Below are positions 35,336 through 45,030 of a stretch of DNA of 64,000 bases, in pieces (position 1 is the stretch's first letter; each line of letters starts with the position of its first letter). The translations under genes and the position numbers were made by a program. This DNA comes from Bacillus sp. T3 (GTDB taxonomy: Bacteria; Bacillota; Bacilli; Bacillales; Cytobacillaceae), in NCBI RefSeq assembly GCF_033449965.1, contig NZ_CP137761.1:3720001-3784000 (forward strand). The letters are read 5' to 3'. The notes beneath the pieces are model-generated. The model did not search any database, was not told the DNA's origin, and saw only the letters and a program-made list of their open reading frames with translations.

Positions 35336-35404
35336 TTGTGCCGAAATCAACAAAAGCTTTAACACAGCAAAAAAAATAAAACGAACAACTGTACTGGTGT
35401 TAAT

Positions 35405-36061
35405 TTAATCTTGCAGAACTTCTGCAAGAATGTTCATTACTAATCTTCCTTCCTGTCTGATTACTTCGACTGCATCATCTGCAAACAGGTATGGAGTATC
35501 GTATTGATCCTGTTTTTTTATATCTATGTAGCGATTATTGGCCGTTAACACTGGAAAAACAACATTTGTTTGTTTGAATAAATTTTGTGAAACTCCAAGC
35601 TCAGCCATTAAAATGACCTGTTTATTAGAAATGGCTAAAAATAATTTCCCTATTTCCTTGCCGTGTTCATCCGTGATGGTAATCTGCTGTAGAATCGAAA
35701 TTAAGCAGACAACAAAATCATTTATTTCCTCATTCGATAACTCCTCGCACTGGCATTCTGCCAATACTTTGTTTAAGCCATTTCTTATTTCTTTAAATGA
35801 GAAAACATCTTGAATCCGAATGGTAGCTTTTGTCTGTCCCATGCTTGCAAACCTTTTTCGAATCTCGAAAAGGTAATCTTTTATCAATCCTGTATATTGT
35901 TCTCGCTTCACCACAAAATCTGCCATTTCATTTAACCAACGGACATCTCTGTTTTGTTTTTTCAAAAGCAAAATAAAAGCATATATATCCTTTTCATCAA
36001 AGGTATGGTTGTTTAATTTGCGAAGGTAATGTGTCAATAATGCATGCTCTTTTTTATCCAT
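35405..36061 (-). CDS. Hypothetical protein, 218 aa
   Basis: Soluble protein starting MDKKEHALLTHYLRKLNNHTFDEKDI with a helical N-terminal half and a mixed C-terminal half. ATG at 36061 follows CTAGGAGCG. I do not recognise a family or active site. It is divergent from the marR-MFS pair. Confidence 0.6.
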   Translation of the reverse strand: MDKKEHALLTHYLRKLNNHTFDEKDIYAFILLLKKQNRDVRWLNEMADFVVKREQYTGLIKDYLFEIRKRFASMGQTKATIRIQDVFSFKEIRNGLNKVLAECQCEELSNEEINDFVVCLISILQQITITDEHGKEIGKLFLAISNKQVILMAELGVSQNLFKQTNVVFPVLTANNRYIDIKKQDQYDTPYLFADDAVEVIRQEGRLVMNILAEVLQD

Positions 36062-36171
36062 TGTTAGATCGCTCCTAGAAGATATTTCATATCTTTCTAT
36101 TGTACAGCTTTATGGTTTAGGAGTTTATAAGTTCCTTAAAATTTTGAGGACATAATTATGCCCTCATATGG

Positions 36172-36239
36172 TTGACAACATTTTCAACTTGCTATAGCAT
36201 TATTTTCATATCATATAGATAGTTAGACTAACTATCTAT
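36172..36239 (+). promoter_or_regulatory. Promoter and long palindromic operator of marR-MFS
   Basis: TTGACA at 36172-36177, with a TAGCAT -10 17 bp downstream. Right after it lies a perfect palindrome: ATAGATAGTTAG (36215-36226), one base, CTAACTATCTAT (36228-36239), ending 17 bp before the marR start. This is the expected place for MarR autorepression. Confidence 0.75.
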
Positions 36240-36256
36240 CGGTCTGAGGGGTATTC

Positions 36257-36676
36257 ATGGCTAAATCAAATCGGCAAATGTTTACTAGCTTATTAACTTT
36301 ATATCGCCCTTTAATAAACGAGTTAAATGTTCATTTAGCAAAGTACAATTTATTTAGCTCGCAATGGGGCATTATTCGGATATTAAAACATGAAGAACCA
36401 CTGTCTTTTCAAGCGATTGCCAAGGCTACGAACATTGAAAAACCGAGTGCGTCAAGTCTAATTCATAAATTAATTTCCCTTGGATATGTGGATATTATAG
36501 AAGGTTCAGACAAACGAACGAAGCTTGTCCGCTTGTCGACAGCGGGTGAACTGGTTTATGAAGAAGTTGAAAGCATGATCGATGAATGGGTTGCTTCTCT
36601 TTTCGATGGAATATCGGAAGAGAATCAAATCACCATCACGCAAGCTCTCGATATCATAAAAAGAAATCTAATATAA
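36257..36676 (+). CDS. MarR-family transcriptional regulator
   Basis: 139 aa with a MarR winged helix: PLSFQAIAKATNIEKPSASSLIHKLISLGYVDIIEGSDKRTKLVRLS (DNA-reading helix and wing). It sits 12 bp before the MFS gene and behind a perfect palindrome, so it most likely represses itself and the efflux pump and is released by a toxic ligand. Confidence 0.9.
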   Translation: MAKSNRQMFTSLLTLYRPLINELNVHLAKYNLFSSQWGIIRILKHEEPLSFQAIAKATNIEKPSASSLIHKLISLGYVDIIEGSDKRTKLVRLSTAGELVYEEVESMIDEWVASLFDGISEENQITITQALDIIKRNLI

Positions 36677-36688
36677 TAAGGAGCTTTT

Positions 36689-37894
36689 ATGGAAGAGTTA
36701 AAGAAAGAACCACTATGGACAAAAAACTTTTTGATTGTTTCATCGATAAACTTTTTAATCATATTAATATTCTTTTTATTGGTTGTAACAATTGGGGAAT
36801 ATGCGGTTGATGAATTTGGAGCATCTACAAGTACTGCAGGGTTAATTTCTAGCATTTTTATTATCGGTACCCTTATCGGTCGATTATTTACTGGTCGGAT
36901 TATCGTTTCTGTTGGAACAAAAAAGACCTTTTTTATTGGTCTATCTTTTTTCGTCGTAACGACACTTTCTTATTTTTTTGCAGTGAACCTTTCCTTACTG
37001 ATGGTTATTCGTTTGTTACATGGACTTTCAGTTGGAATCATTAGTACAGCAACGGGTACAGTAGTTGCGCAAATCATTCCTCATTCAAGACGTGGTGAAG
37101 GAATTGGTTATTATAGTATGAGTATTGTACTGGCAACAGCAATTGGACCCTTTATTGGAATATTACTTACCCAGGCTTTCGATCATTATCAAATCATATT
37201 TTTATTTAACACCGTATTAGTTGCGATTTGTGTGGGTGTTTCATTTTTATTAAAAATTGCCGATCCAAAACGTCTTCATACTGATACTGAACAGAATAAG
37301 AAAACTGGTTTTTCTATTAAAAATTATATTGAACCGAAAGCAATGAACATTTCCTTTATCGCCTTACTCGTTGGTTTCGTTTATTCGGGTGTTATGTCGT
37401 TCTTATCTTTTTATAGCAAGGATATTCATTTGGTAAAATCAGGAAGTTTGTTTTTCTTAGTGTATGCCATTGCCGTTTTAGTTTCCCGTCCTGTTACAGG
37501 ACCTTTAATGGACCAGCGTGGGGCAAATATTGTTATTTATCCAGCCCTTATTCTTTTTGGTTTAGGAATGGCCCTATTCAGTCAAGCCACTAATAGTTTC
37601 ATTTTTTTATTGTCTGCCTGTATCATTGGCTTTGGATATGGTAATTTCAATTCAATTGCTCAAGCACTGGCAATTAAAGGAATTGAACCTGAGCGACTAG
37701 GTCATGCGACATCAACGTATTTTATTCTTTATGATCTCGGTTTAGGTGCTGGACCATTCGTGCTTGGTTTCTTCGTTACAATCATGGGCTACCGACACCT
37801 GTTTCTTGCAATGGTACCCATTCTAGCTATTGCCATTATGTTATACTCCGTTTTCGTCGGTAAAAAAGAAAAAATGGAAGCGAATGCTGCATAA
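36689..37894 (+). CDS. MFS transporter (drug-efflux type)
   Basis: 401 aa, 12 predicted helices. The loop 2-3 motif GRLFTGRIIVSVGTKK and SRPVTGPLMDQRGAN in the second half are MFS signatures. Cotranscribed with marR, which suggests multidrug export. Substrate unknown. Confidence 0.85.
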   Translation: MEELKKEPLWTKNFLIVSSINFLIILIFFLLVVTIGEYAVDEFGASTSTAGLISSIFIIGTLIGRLFTGRIIVSVGTKKTFFIGLSFFVVTTLSYFFAVNLSLLMVIRLLHGLSVGIISTATGTVVAQIIPHSRRGEGIGYYSMSIVLATAIGPFIGILLTQAFDHYQIIFLFNTVLVAICVGVSFLLKIADPKRLHTDTEQNKKTGFSIKNYIEPKAMNISFIALLVGFVYSGVMSFLSFYSKDIHLVKSGSLFFLVYAIAVLVSRPVTGPLMDQRGANIVIYPALILFGLGMALFSQATNSFIFLLSACIIGFGYGNFNSIAQALAIKGIEPERLGHATSTYFILYDLGLGAGPFVLGFFVTIMGYRHLFLAMVPILAIAIMLYSVFVGKKEKMEANAA

Positions 37895-37897
37895 ATG

Positions 37898-37938
37898 AAA
37901 AGACAAGGCAGTTCTGTTTAAAGAAGCCTTGTCTTTTT
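37898..37938. terminator. Terminator of the MFS gene
   Basis: AAAAGACAAGGC pairs with GCCTTGTCTTTT around a 16-base loop, with T and A runs on both sides; the convergent zinc-ribbon gene ends 20 bp away. Confidence 0.8.
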
Positions 37939-37958
37939 ACTTTTAAAATGAATAAATT

Positions 37959-38288
37959 CTACTCTTTAAGTTTTTTAAATGCTTGCCGTGTTTCACTTAC
38001 ATATTTTTTAAGCCGATAAGGTTTTGTTAAGACTCGCTTCGGAAATTTATGAATGAATGTACTTAAATCTTCTTTGTATTCCTCGGTTAGCCTTGTAGGT
38101 TTAGAACTAATTCTTTTATAAATTTCTTTATAAAATTCTCTTAATGGGCTTAAGTTTATTTCTATTTTATGATGGCAGTTGGTACATGTAGTACTATAAA
38201 TCTTTTCATTTAAATATTGAACACGGTGAAGCGTTTCATTATGACAGTGTGAGCAATACAAGGACACTTCTAATTCTGAAATTTTCAT
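37959..38288 (-). CDS. Small zinc-ribbon protein, 109 aa
   Basis: An N-terminal ribbon C-x2-C (CSHCHNET) and C-x2-C (CTNCHHKI), 20 residues apart, is followed by a basic helical tail rich in Lys/Arg. It looks like a conserved Bacillus protein of unknown function ('bh protein' type). ATG at 38288 follows AAGGAGAAGG. Confidence 0.65.
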   Translation of the reverse strand: MKISELEVSLYCSHCHNETLHRVQYLNEKIYSTTCTNCHHKIEINLSPLREFYKEIYKRISSKPTRLTEEYKEDLSTFIHKFPKRVLTKPYRLKKYVSETRQAFKKLKE

Positions 38289-38371
38289 ATGAAACCTTCT
38301 CCTTATAAGGTATTTAGAAGATATTTTCTTGAACTTATTTTAATGAAAAAATTAATTTCTTCTATATATAT

Positions 38372-39316
38372 TTATTTGTTAGTTAAGATAGCACTTGCTG
38401 TCCGTTCATCTGTTATTAATACGTCAATAATCTGCCCTCTCAGTGCTCCGAGTATACTTTTCACTTTATGCTCACCTTCAACGACTGCAATGACTTTATT
38501 AATATTTTTTAATTCATTTAGGGAAACCCCAACGATCTTCGAATTTAAAGTATCATTAATTGAATGACCGTTTTCGTCAAAAAATCGGTATCCAATGTCC
38601 CCAACAGTTCCGATCCTCTCTAAATGGCTTAGATCCTCTTCATCCAAGTACCCAAGTTTCATTAAAGTGGAGTTATCGAACGGATTACCAACTGCAATGA
38701 TAGCAATATCCACTTTCCGTCCAATTTCTAGAACCGTTTGGATATCTTCAGTTGCCATTAATCTTTCCTTTAATTCTTCCGTTTCAACAATCGCAGGTGC
38801 ATATAAAAAAGCACAGCTTCCATGAAGTTTTTTTGCCAGCTCATTTGCGAGCTGATTTGCATGGATTTCTACTTTCTTGACACCCATTCCTCCTTCTAAA
38901 GGAACAACGACTATATCTTCTCTTCGCTCAAAAGGAAATTCCTGAACAAGATAGGCAAGGGTCTCTCCCCATGAAATTCCAATGCTTTTAACAGTTTTCA
39001 AATTTTGAGATATATAGTTTGCACCTGCTTCTCCAACTGCTCTTTTCGCCATTTCAGCGGTAAAATTTGTGTTTGGAATAACGACTGCATCTGAAAGTCC
39101 AAATTGTTTTTCGAGCTCCTGTTCCAATTCAACAGTATGTACACTTTCATCCTTTATATAGACCTTAACAATCCCTTCATCTTTTGCCTTTTGAAGTAAT
39201 TTTGAGATAACAGGTCTAGATACACCTAATTTATTGGCAACTTCCGCTTGAGTCAGCCCATCATGGTAATACATGCTGGAAACTTTGACTAATTGTCTTC
39301 TCTCCTGCCAATCCAC
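38372..39316 (-). CDS. SorC/DeoR-family regulator 1
   Basis: 314 aa. N-terminal helix-turn-helix (YYHDGLTQAEVANKLGVSRPVISKLLQKAKDEGIV) and C-terminal sugar-phosphate-binding domain (GISWGETLAYLVQEF, VVPLEGGMGVKKVEIHANQLA, VVEGEHKVKSILGALRGQIIDVLITDERTA). These act as tetramers released by a phosphorylated sugar. It follows the dehydrogenase operon after a terminator and has its own ACAAATGT operator, so autoregulation is likely. Paralogue of the gene at 48909-49844. Confidence 0.88.
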   Translation of the reverse strand: MDWQERRQLVKVSSMYYHDGLTQAEVANKLGVSRPVISKLLQKAKDEGIVKVYIKDESVHTVELEQELEKQFGLSDAVVIPNTNFTAEMAKRAVGEAGANYISQNLKTVKSIGISWGETLAYLVQEFPFERREDIVVVPLEGGMGVKKVEIHANQLANELAKKLHGSCAFLYAPAIVETEELKERLMATEDIQTVLEIGRKVDIAIIAVGNPFDNSTLMKLGYLDEEDLSHLERIGTVGDIGYRFFDENGHSINDTLNSKIVGVSLNELKNINKVIAVVEGEHKVKSILGALRGQIIDVLITDERTASAILTNK

Positions 39317-39357
39317 TCATATCCACCTCCTTTTAAACAATATCCCATTTTTATTTT

Positions 39358-39384
39358 ACAAATGTTTATCATATGAACATTGTA
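39358..39384. promoter_or_regulatory. SorC-type operator upstream of regulator 1
   Basis: ACAAATGT (39358-39365) and a degenerate ACATTGTA (39377-39384) begin 19 bp apart, the same spacing as at the other three promoters of this region. Confidence 0.4.
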
Positions 39385-39421
39385 CATGATAATTTTTTAA
39401 AATTCATCTTTCCCCATAAAA

Positions 39422-39451
39422 AAGTGCCGAGACATTATGTTTTCGGCACTT
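39422..39451 (-). terminator. Terminator of the dehydrogenase operon
   Basis: AAGTGCCGA (39422-39430) and TCGGCACTT (39443-39451); on the minus strand six or more T follow. It separates lpd from SorC regulator 1. Confidence 0.8.
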
Positions 39452-39552
39452 AACAGACATAGTTTGTTTGAACATAAATTTTAGTTATTAGTAAAAATCC
39501 TAAGAATAGCTTTCAACAGTCCTGTTTCAGCTATTTTAAAGGTTTACATCGC

Positions 39553-40960
39553 TTAGCCTACTAAACTGTTTTTCATGCTTATCTTTCTTAGTTTATTTAC
39601 TGCAAGTACTGCTGCTTCAAAAAAGGTTTCAGAAAGAGAAGGATGCGGGTGAATCATTTTTGCAGCTTCCTCAACCGTTCCTTCTAAATACATAAAGGCA
39701 GATGCTTCTGAAATCATTTCAGTAACATGCGATCCAGCCATAACGACTCCAATCACTTCGCCATACTTTCTCTCATATATGACCTTGGTAAATCCGTCTG
39801 GTTCACCAGCACTTAATGCCTTACCACTTCCCGCAAAATCGAACTTTTCCACCATAATGTCGATTCCCTGCTTCTTTGCTTCCTCTTCAGACAAACCAAC
39901 GGATGCAATTTCCGGAAGCGTATAAATACATCTTGGCATGACTTTATAGTCAATTCTGTCAAGACCACCTGCTGCATTTGTTGCGGCAACCACACCTTCT
40001 GCACTTGCTGCATGTGCAAGCTGCCAGCCTCCTATTACATCACCAACTGCATAAAGATTAGCAATGCTGGTCTCCATTTTTTCATTCACTTTAATAAACG
40101 GACCATTTTGTTCTAAGTGAATGTCTGAAACTGCAGATAAATTTGGTCGGCGTCCAGTACTAACAAGCAAAATTTCGGCCTCTACCGAGAACTCTTTCCC
40201 CTTAGGATCAACGCAGACAACAGTCTTAACGCCATTTACTTCCTGGACTTTTTGGACGGTAGAACTTGTATGGATTTTAATTCCCTTTTTCTTTAATGCC
40301 TTAGTCAAGAATTTAGATGCTTCCCCATCTTCAGTTGGGATGATGCGGTCCGCAGCCTCAACAATTGTCACTTCAGCCTTTAGAGAAGCAAAGATAGTAG
40401 CAAACTCAACACCGATCACCCCACCACCGATAATAATCACGGATTTTGGGATTTCAGGAAGGTCAAAAATTGTATCACTTGTATTGAACGAAACCGTATC
40501 AAGACCCGCAATTGGTGGAATCGCTGGAGTCGATCCGGTGGCAATGATTATCTTCGCTGCTTGAATCGTTTCTTCTCCAGCTTGCGTTTTCACTTTCACG
40601 ATGCCGCCTTGAAGAACGGAACCATAACCGTTATAAACATCTATTTTGCCTTGTTTTAGCAAATAGCTGATGCCACCACGTAAACGCTGAATCACTTCAT
40701 CTTTTCGCTTTTTCATTTTGCTAAAAGAGAATGTGAGTGAGCCGTTTCAATCCCCAGTCCTTTGCCTTTTCAATTTGTTCAATGATCTCTGAATGCTTCA
40801 AATAGGTTTTAGACGGGATGCAGCCTCGGTTTAAACAGGTACCCCCTAGAAAATCCGCCTCTATTAGTGCCGTTTTTTTACCAAGTTCAGCTGCATGAAG
40901 AGCCGCGACATAACCACCAGGGCCTCCTCCTACCACAACGATATCATAGGATGTTTTCAA
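39553..40960 (-). pseudogene. Dihydrolipoyl dehydrogenase (E3), frameshifted
   Basis: FAD/NAD-dependent E3 that reoxidises lipoamide. FAD motif VVVGGGPGGYVAALHAA, redox disulfide GGTCLNRGCIPSK, NAD motif IIGGGVIGVEF, and the C-terminal HPHPSLSE with the active-site His are all present. The frame breaks near 40742-40755, where two G/C runs each lack one base; repair reads AKDWGIETGSLTFSFSKMKKR. I chose TTG at 40960 (GAGGTGA before it); GTG at 40969 is possible. Last gene of the E1alpha-E1beta-E2-E3 operon. Confidence 0.85.
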
Positions 40961-40973
40961 TGTTTTCACCTCA

Positions 40974-42323
40974 TCACACTAATAACTCAAAAGGATTTTC
41001 AAGAATCTTTTTCAACTCTGTTAAGAATGCTGCTGCTGGAGCACCATCAATGACACGATGGTCAAATGACAAACTTAACACCATCATTGGACGTATTTCA
41101 AGAGCTCCATTGACTGCTACAGGCTTATCCTGAATTCGACCCACACCTAAAATCGCACTTTCCAGGTTGATTAATGATTGGTGTAAAAGCATCGACCGCA
41201 TACATACCAAGGTTACTAATAGTAAAAGTGGACCCTTTTAACTGATCTGGCATTAATTTATTTTCACGGGCGCGCTGACCAATATCCTTTGCATCTTTGG
41301 TAAGCTCTGCAAGTCCTTTTCCTACTACATTTTTAATTACTGGTACCATTAGCCCGTCAGAAACTGCGACCGCAAGACCGATATTCACTTCGTTATGCTG
41401 AACAATATAGTCACCATCTATTGAAATATTAATTTCTGGGTGACGTGAAAGTGCTACTCCAACAGCTTTTATTAAAATATCTGTAAACGATAAACGGAAT
41501 CCTGTCTGTTTTTCAATCACTGGGAGTAGTGCCGTGCGAAGTTCTTTTACCTTCGTCATTTCCACCTCAGATGTTATCGTCACATGAGGTGCTGTGTAAG
41601 CACTTTGTGCCATCCGTTCAGAAATCACTTTTCTCATGCCAGACATTTTCTTGCGTTTTGCTACCGTTTGTGTCGATATCACTTCAGGCACTAAGGTGGT
41701 CTGTGACACAGAAATTAAATCTTCCTTTAAAATCTTTCCGTTAACTCCAGTTCCTTTAATTGAGGCAAGATTAACTTGTTCGGCACGTGCTATTTTTTGT
41801 GCAAGCGGGGTTGCCTTTGGTCCTGCCGGTATTGCCAGTTGTTCCACAACATCTTTTCTGTGAACACGACCATTCGGCCCGCTACCTTGAATAAAAAACA
41901 ATTCCAGATTATTTGTCCGCGCTAATTTTCGAGCAGCTGGGGTGGCACGTGGTTTCTCACCGTCAGAAGCGAGACTCATTCCAACCAGTTGAACTTGTTC
42001 TGGTGATACTGCCTCTTCCTCAGGTTCACTGACCTTCTCTTCACTACCGGAGAGACCTGGTGATGTAGCTGGAACGTTTTCCCCGTTTCCCCGATATAAC
42101 CAATAATCTGATTAACTGGTACCTCTTCATCTTCTTGATAATATTTCTTTAACAATACGCCCTGATCATATGCTTCTACTTCAATGTTAATTTTGTCCGT
42201 CATAATTTCAAAAAGCGGTTCGCCGATCTCAACTGTGTCCCCTTCTTCTTTAAACCATTGGAGGAGGGTACCAGCTGACATTGTGCTGCTTAGCTTCGGC
42301 ATAAATATTTCTTTTGCCATCAT
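40974..42323 (-). pseudogene. Dihydrolipoyl acyltransferase (E2), two peripheral-subunit-binding domains, frameshifted twice
   Basis: N-terminal lipoyl domain with the lipoylated Lys in EIMTDKINIEVEA (about 35-50), an acidic linker, two E3/E1-binding domains in tandem (RATPAARKLARTNN ... and KATPLAQKIARAEQ ...), and a catalytic domain ending in LSFDHRVIDGAPAAAFL with the catalytic His. Breaks: a G run one base short (42081-42084), repaired to GETGENVPATSP, and CCAGG (41162-41166), repaired to IINQPESAILGVG. ATG at 42323 follows AAGGAGG. It makes the acyl-CoA product of the complex. Confidence 0.85.
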
Positions 42324-42332
42324 TGTTCCTCC

Positions 42333-43323
42333 TTATTTTTCCCTAACAGTTTCTCTAACTGCTGCAATAATATCAGGTACCTGTGGAATCGCCGCTTTTT
42401 CTAAATTCGGGTTATAAGGGATTGGAACTTCTTTGCCACCAAGGCGCTTAATCGGAGCATCTAAATAATCAAATGCTTCACTCTCTGCCACTACACTTAC
42501 AATTTCCCCACCTATGCCACCTCTTTGTACAGCCTCATGCACAACAATCAATCGGCCAGTCTTTTTCACTGAATTTATGATTGTTTCTTTATCAAGAGGT
42601 ACGATAGTACGAGGATCGATAATTTCTACACTGATTCCCTCTTTTTCAAGCTGCACAGCAGCCTCAAGCGCTTTATGAACCATAATTGCAGTAGCTACGA
42701 TTGTTACATCTGTGCCTTCCCGTTTAATGTCTGCCTTACCTAGTTCAATTTTATATGGCTCTTCCAGGTACAGGAGAGGACGTTCTATAGAGTAATTTAT
42801 GCTCGTAAAAAATAACTGGATTGTCATCTTCAATTGCCGCTTTTAGCAAACCCTTTACATCATAAGCCGTTGATGGCTGAACAACTTTTAAACCTGGAAT
42901 ATGTGCCATCCATGCCTCAAGGCTTTGGGAATGCTGTGCTGCTGCACCAGTTCCAGAACCTGAAGGAGTTCTTAATACCATTGGCACTTTTCCTTTTCCA
43001 CCAAACATGTATCGCGTTTTCGCTGCTTGATTCACCATTTGGTCCATTGCGATTGTGATAAAATCGGAAAATTGAAGCTCTAGAATTGGACGCATCCCAG
43101 TTAATGCTGACCCTACTGCAGCTCCAGCAATCGCTGCTTCAGAAATTGGTGTATTACGTACACGCTCTGGACCGAATTCTTCGATCATTCCTCGTGTGAC
43201 TCCAAACGCTCCACCGTAAACGCCGATATCTTCACCAAGAATAAAAACATCTTCATTTACCCGCATCTCTTGGCTCATTGCTTCTCGAACTGCTTCTAAA
43301 TAGGTAATTTCTCTTGTAGTCAT
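42333..43323 (-). pseudogene. Thiamine-dependent dehydrogenase E1 beta subunit, frameshifted
   Basis: AcoB/PdhB-type beta subunit of about 325 aa: MTTREITYLEAVREAMSQEM, GEDIGVYGGAFGVTRG, EFGPERVRNTPISEAAIAG and the C-terminal VVHEAVQRGGIGGEIV. The frame breaks at CCAGG (42764-42768; CCTGG in the coding strand); removing one base gives VPEEPYKIELGKADIKREG, the family sequence. Second gene of the operon. Confidence 0.85.
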
Positions 43324-43343
43324 GATTTCTTCCTCCCTATCCC

Positions 43344-44337
43344 TTACGCGAATACGTCTTCTAATAAACTATCAAGTGATGGTTCTGGACTATTTTCAGC
43401 AAATTTTACCGCTTCTTCAATTGCTTGGTATGCTTCATCTTGGAGTTGTTTTGCACTTTCTTCTGTTAGTACGCCATTTTGCATTAATATCTCTTTAAAT
43501 CGCTTAATACCATCTTTTGCTCTCCACTCATTTTCCTCTTCACGAGTACGATATTTCTTAGCGTCGCTTTTTGAGTGTCCTTTCCAGCGATATGTTTTCA
43601 TTTCGATTAATGTTGGACCATATCCTGAGCGAGCATATTCAACTGCATCGTGAACCGTATTCATAATTTCAATCATGTCAAGACCATCTACCACCTTACC
43701 AGGAATCCCATAGCCTTTAGCCCAGGTCGGCAATATGTTCAACACGCGTCATTTCCTTTACAGAACCTGACATGCCGTACTGGTTGTTTTCACAAATAAA
43801 GACAACTGGAAGGTCCCAAATAGCTGCAAGGTTAACGGATTCATGGAAACTTCCTTCATTTGTTGAGCCATCCCCAAAGAAGCAAAGAACCACATAATCT
43901 TCTTTTTTCATTTTTGAAGTTAATGCCGCTCCGACAGCAAGTGGAAGGCCGCCGCCGACAATTCCGTTCGCGCCAAGATTTCCTTTCTCCAAATCAGCGA
44001 TATGCATTGAACCGCCTTTTCCTTTACAATACCCAGTGGATCGACCAAATAGCTCAGCCATCATCTTGTTGACATCGCCTTCTTTCGAAATACAGTGCCC
44101 GTGTCCTCGATGTGTACTAACGATTTTGTCTTTTCTTCCGATAACAGCAATCGATCCAGAAGCCGATGCTTCTTGACCCACACAAAGGTGTGTTGTTCCA
44201 TGAATTAAACCTTTAGCAAAAAACTGATCCACCTTTTCATCAAAATAGCGAATGAGCCACATTTCTTTATATAAATCTCTTAATTTCTCGTCTGTAATCA
44301 TACTAGGTAGTTTCAGAGTATTCTCCATCTGCATCAT
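43344..44337 (-). pseudogene. Thiamine-dependent dehydrogenase E1 alpha subunit (acetoin dehydrogenase type), frameshifted
   Basis: About 330 aa. Thiamine diphosphate motif GDGSTNEGSFHESVNLAAIW...ENNQYGMS, upstream STHRGHGHCISKEGDV and KGGSMHIADLEKGNLGANGIVGGG. Closest by eye to AcoA-like alpha subunits rather than branched-chain E1. The frame breaks at CCAGG (43722-43726); repair gives EHIADRAKGYGIPG. I chose ATG at 44337 (MMQMENTLKL) after GGGAGG. First gene of the operon; behind SorC-type operators and a cre box. There is no AcoR-type activator, and the substrate may not be acetoin. Confidence 0.85.
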
Positions 44338-44646
44338 TAGCTTTTCCTCCCTTTTTTTACATTTGTTCTGATGTGTTACATTTGTAAACATCTTATAATT
44401 TATCAATCCTTTCGTCAAGGAAAAAAAGAAAAATATTAATATTTTTTTCTCACTGAACCTTGACCATTTTCCCCCACATAATTTTTCTTGATAAATTAAA
44501 TACCCCAATGATGTTAACGCTTTCAAAACAAAAAGGAAAAAAGGGAAAAGGTCTACTTAACCATTCCTCTTTTTTCCCTTTAAGTATCTTTACATATGGT
44601 GAAATGCCCTGGATCGCAAACACTCTAAAAATGTATAAACTTAAAT
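44338..44646. promoter_or_regulatory. Operator pair and cre box of the dehydrogenase operon
   Basis: Two cores ACATTTGT (44359-44366 and 44378-44385) begin 19 bp apart just upstream of the E1alpha ribosome site. A cre box, TGTTAACGCTTTCA (44512-44525, one mismatch), lies further up. This suggests SorC control plus CcpA repression. The rest of the gap up to 44646 is AT-rich and I see nothing else in it. Confidence 0.55.
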
Positions 44647-45000
44647 TTATTTTATCGTAATAACGGTTCCCTCTTTAATTTCAGGAAATTTATTCGGGGC
44701 TGCAAATACAGCTCCTGGCAGAATATCCTCCATCTGCTCCTGAAAATAGATTGAAATATGCCCTAATTCTTTTAAGTTTTGGTTTGCTAATGAACCGACA
44801 GCTGTAATGGTAAAGGACTCATCATCAAATTGAATGGTCCCACCTGCTTTTAGTGGTTCATCTGTTACATTCTGAAACTCGTGAATTACAGCCATCTCTC
44901 GTAATCCCTGTGGTGCTTGAGGTCCAAATAAAATTACTATTTTATCGTCTTTAAACGTAGGTACTAACTCGCCAACTTCTTTTACTATCGATTTAGTCAC
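44647..45000 (-). CDS. PTS glucitol/sorbitol-type component IIA
   Basis: 117 aa, single-domain IIA of the Gut family. The segment IVILFGPQAPQGLREMAVIHEF carries the likely phosphorylated His, and ELGHISIYF...LPGAVFAAPNKFP is typical of the C-terminal half. The start is GTG at 45000 after GGGGGTAAGAG. It sits downstream of the SAF-domain oxidoreductase and supplies phosphate to the IIB/IIC encoded divergently at 47-49 kb. Confidence 0.85.
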   Translation of the reverse strand: MTKSIVKEVGELVPTFKDDKIVILFGPQAPQGLREMAVIHEFQNVTDEPLKAGGTIQFDDESFTITAVGSLANQNLKELGHISIYFQEQMEDILPGAVFAAPNKFPEIKEGTVITIK

Positions 45001-45030
45001 TCTCTTACCCCCATAACCATTTACTTTTTC

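Noticed and set aside
35138..35362. Open frame of 74 codons on the plus strand
   Set aside because: It spans the GTTGATT-ended repeat and has no ribosome site or family match.
39553..44337. Reading the four broken dehydrogenase genes as a decayed operon
   Set aside because: All catalytic motifs are intact, each break is repaired by one base in a G/C context, and the promoter, operators and cre box are well kept; error is the simpler reading.
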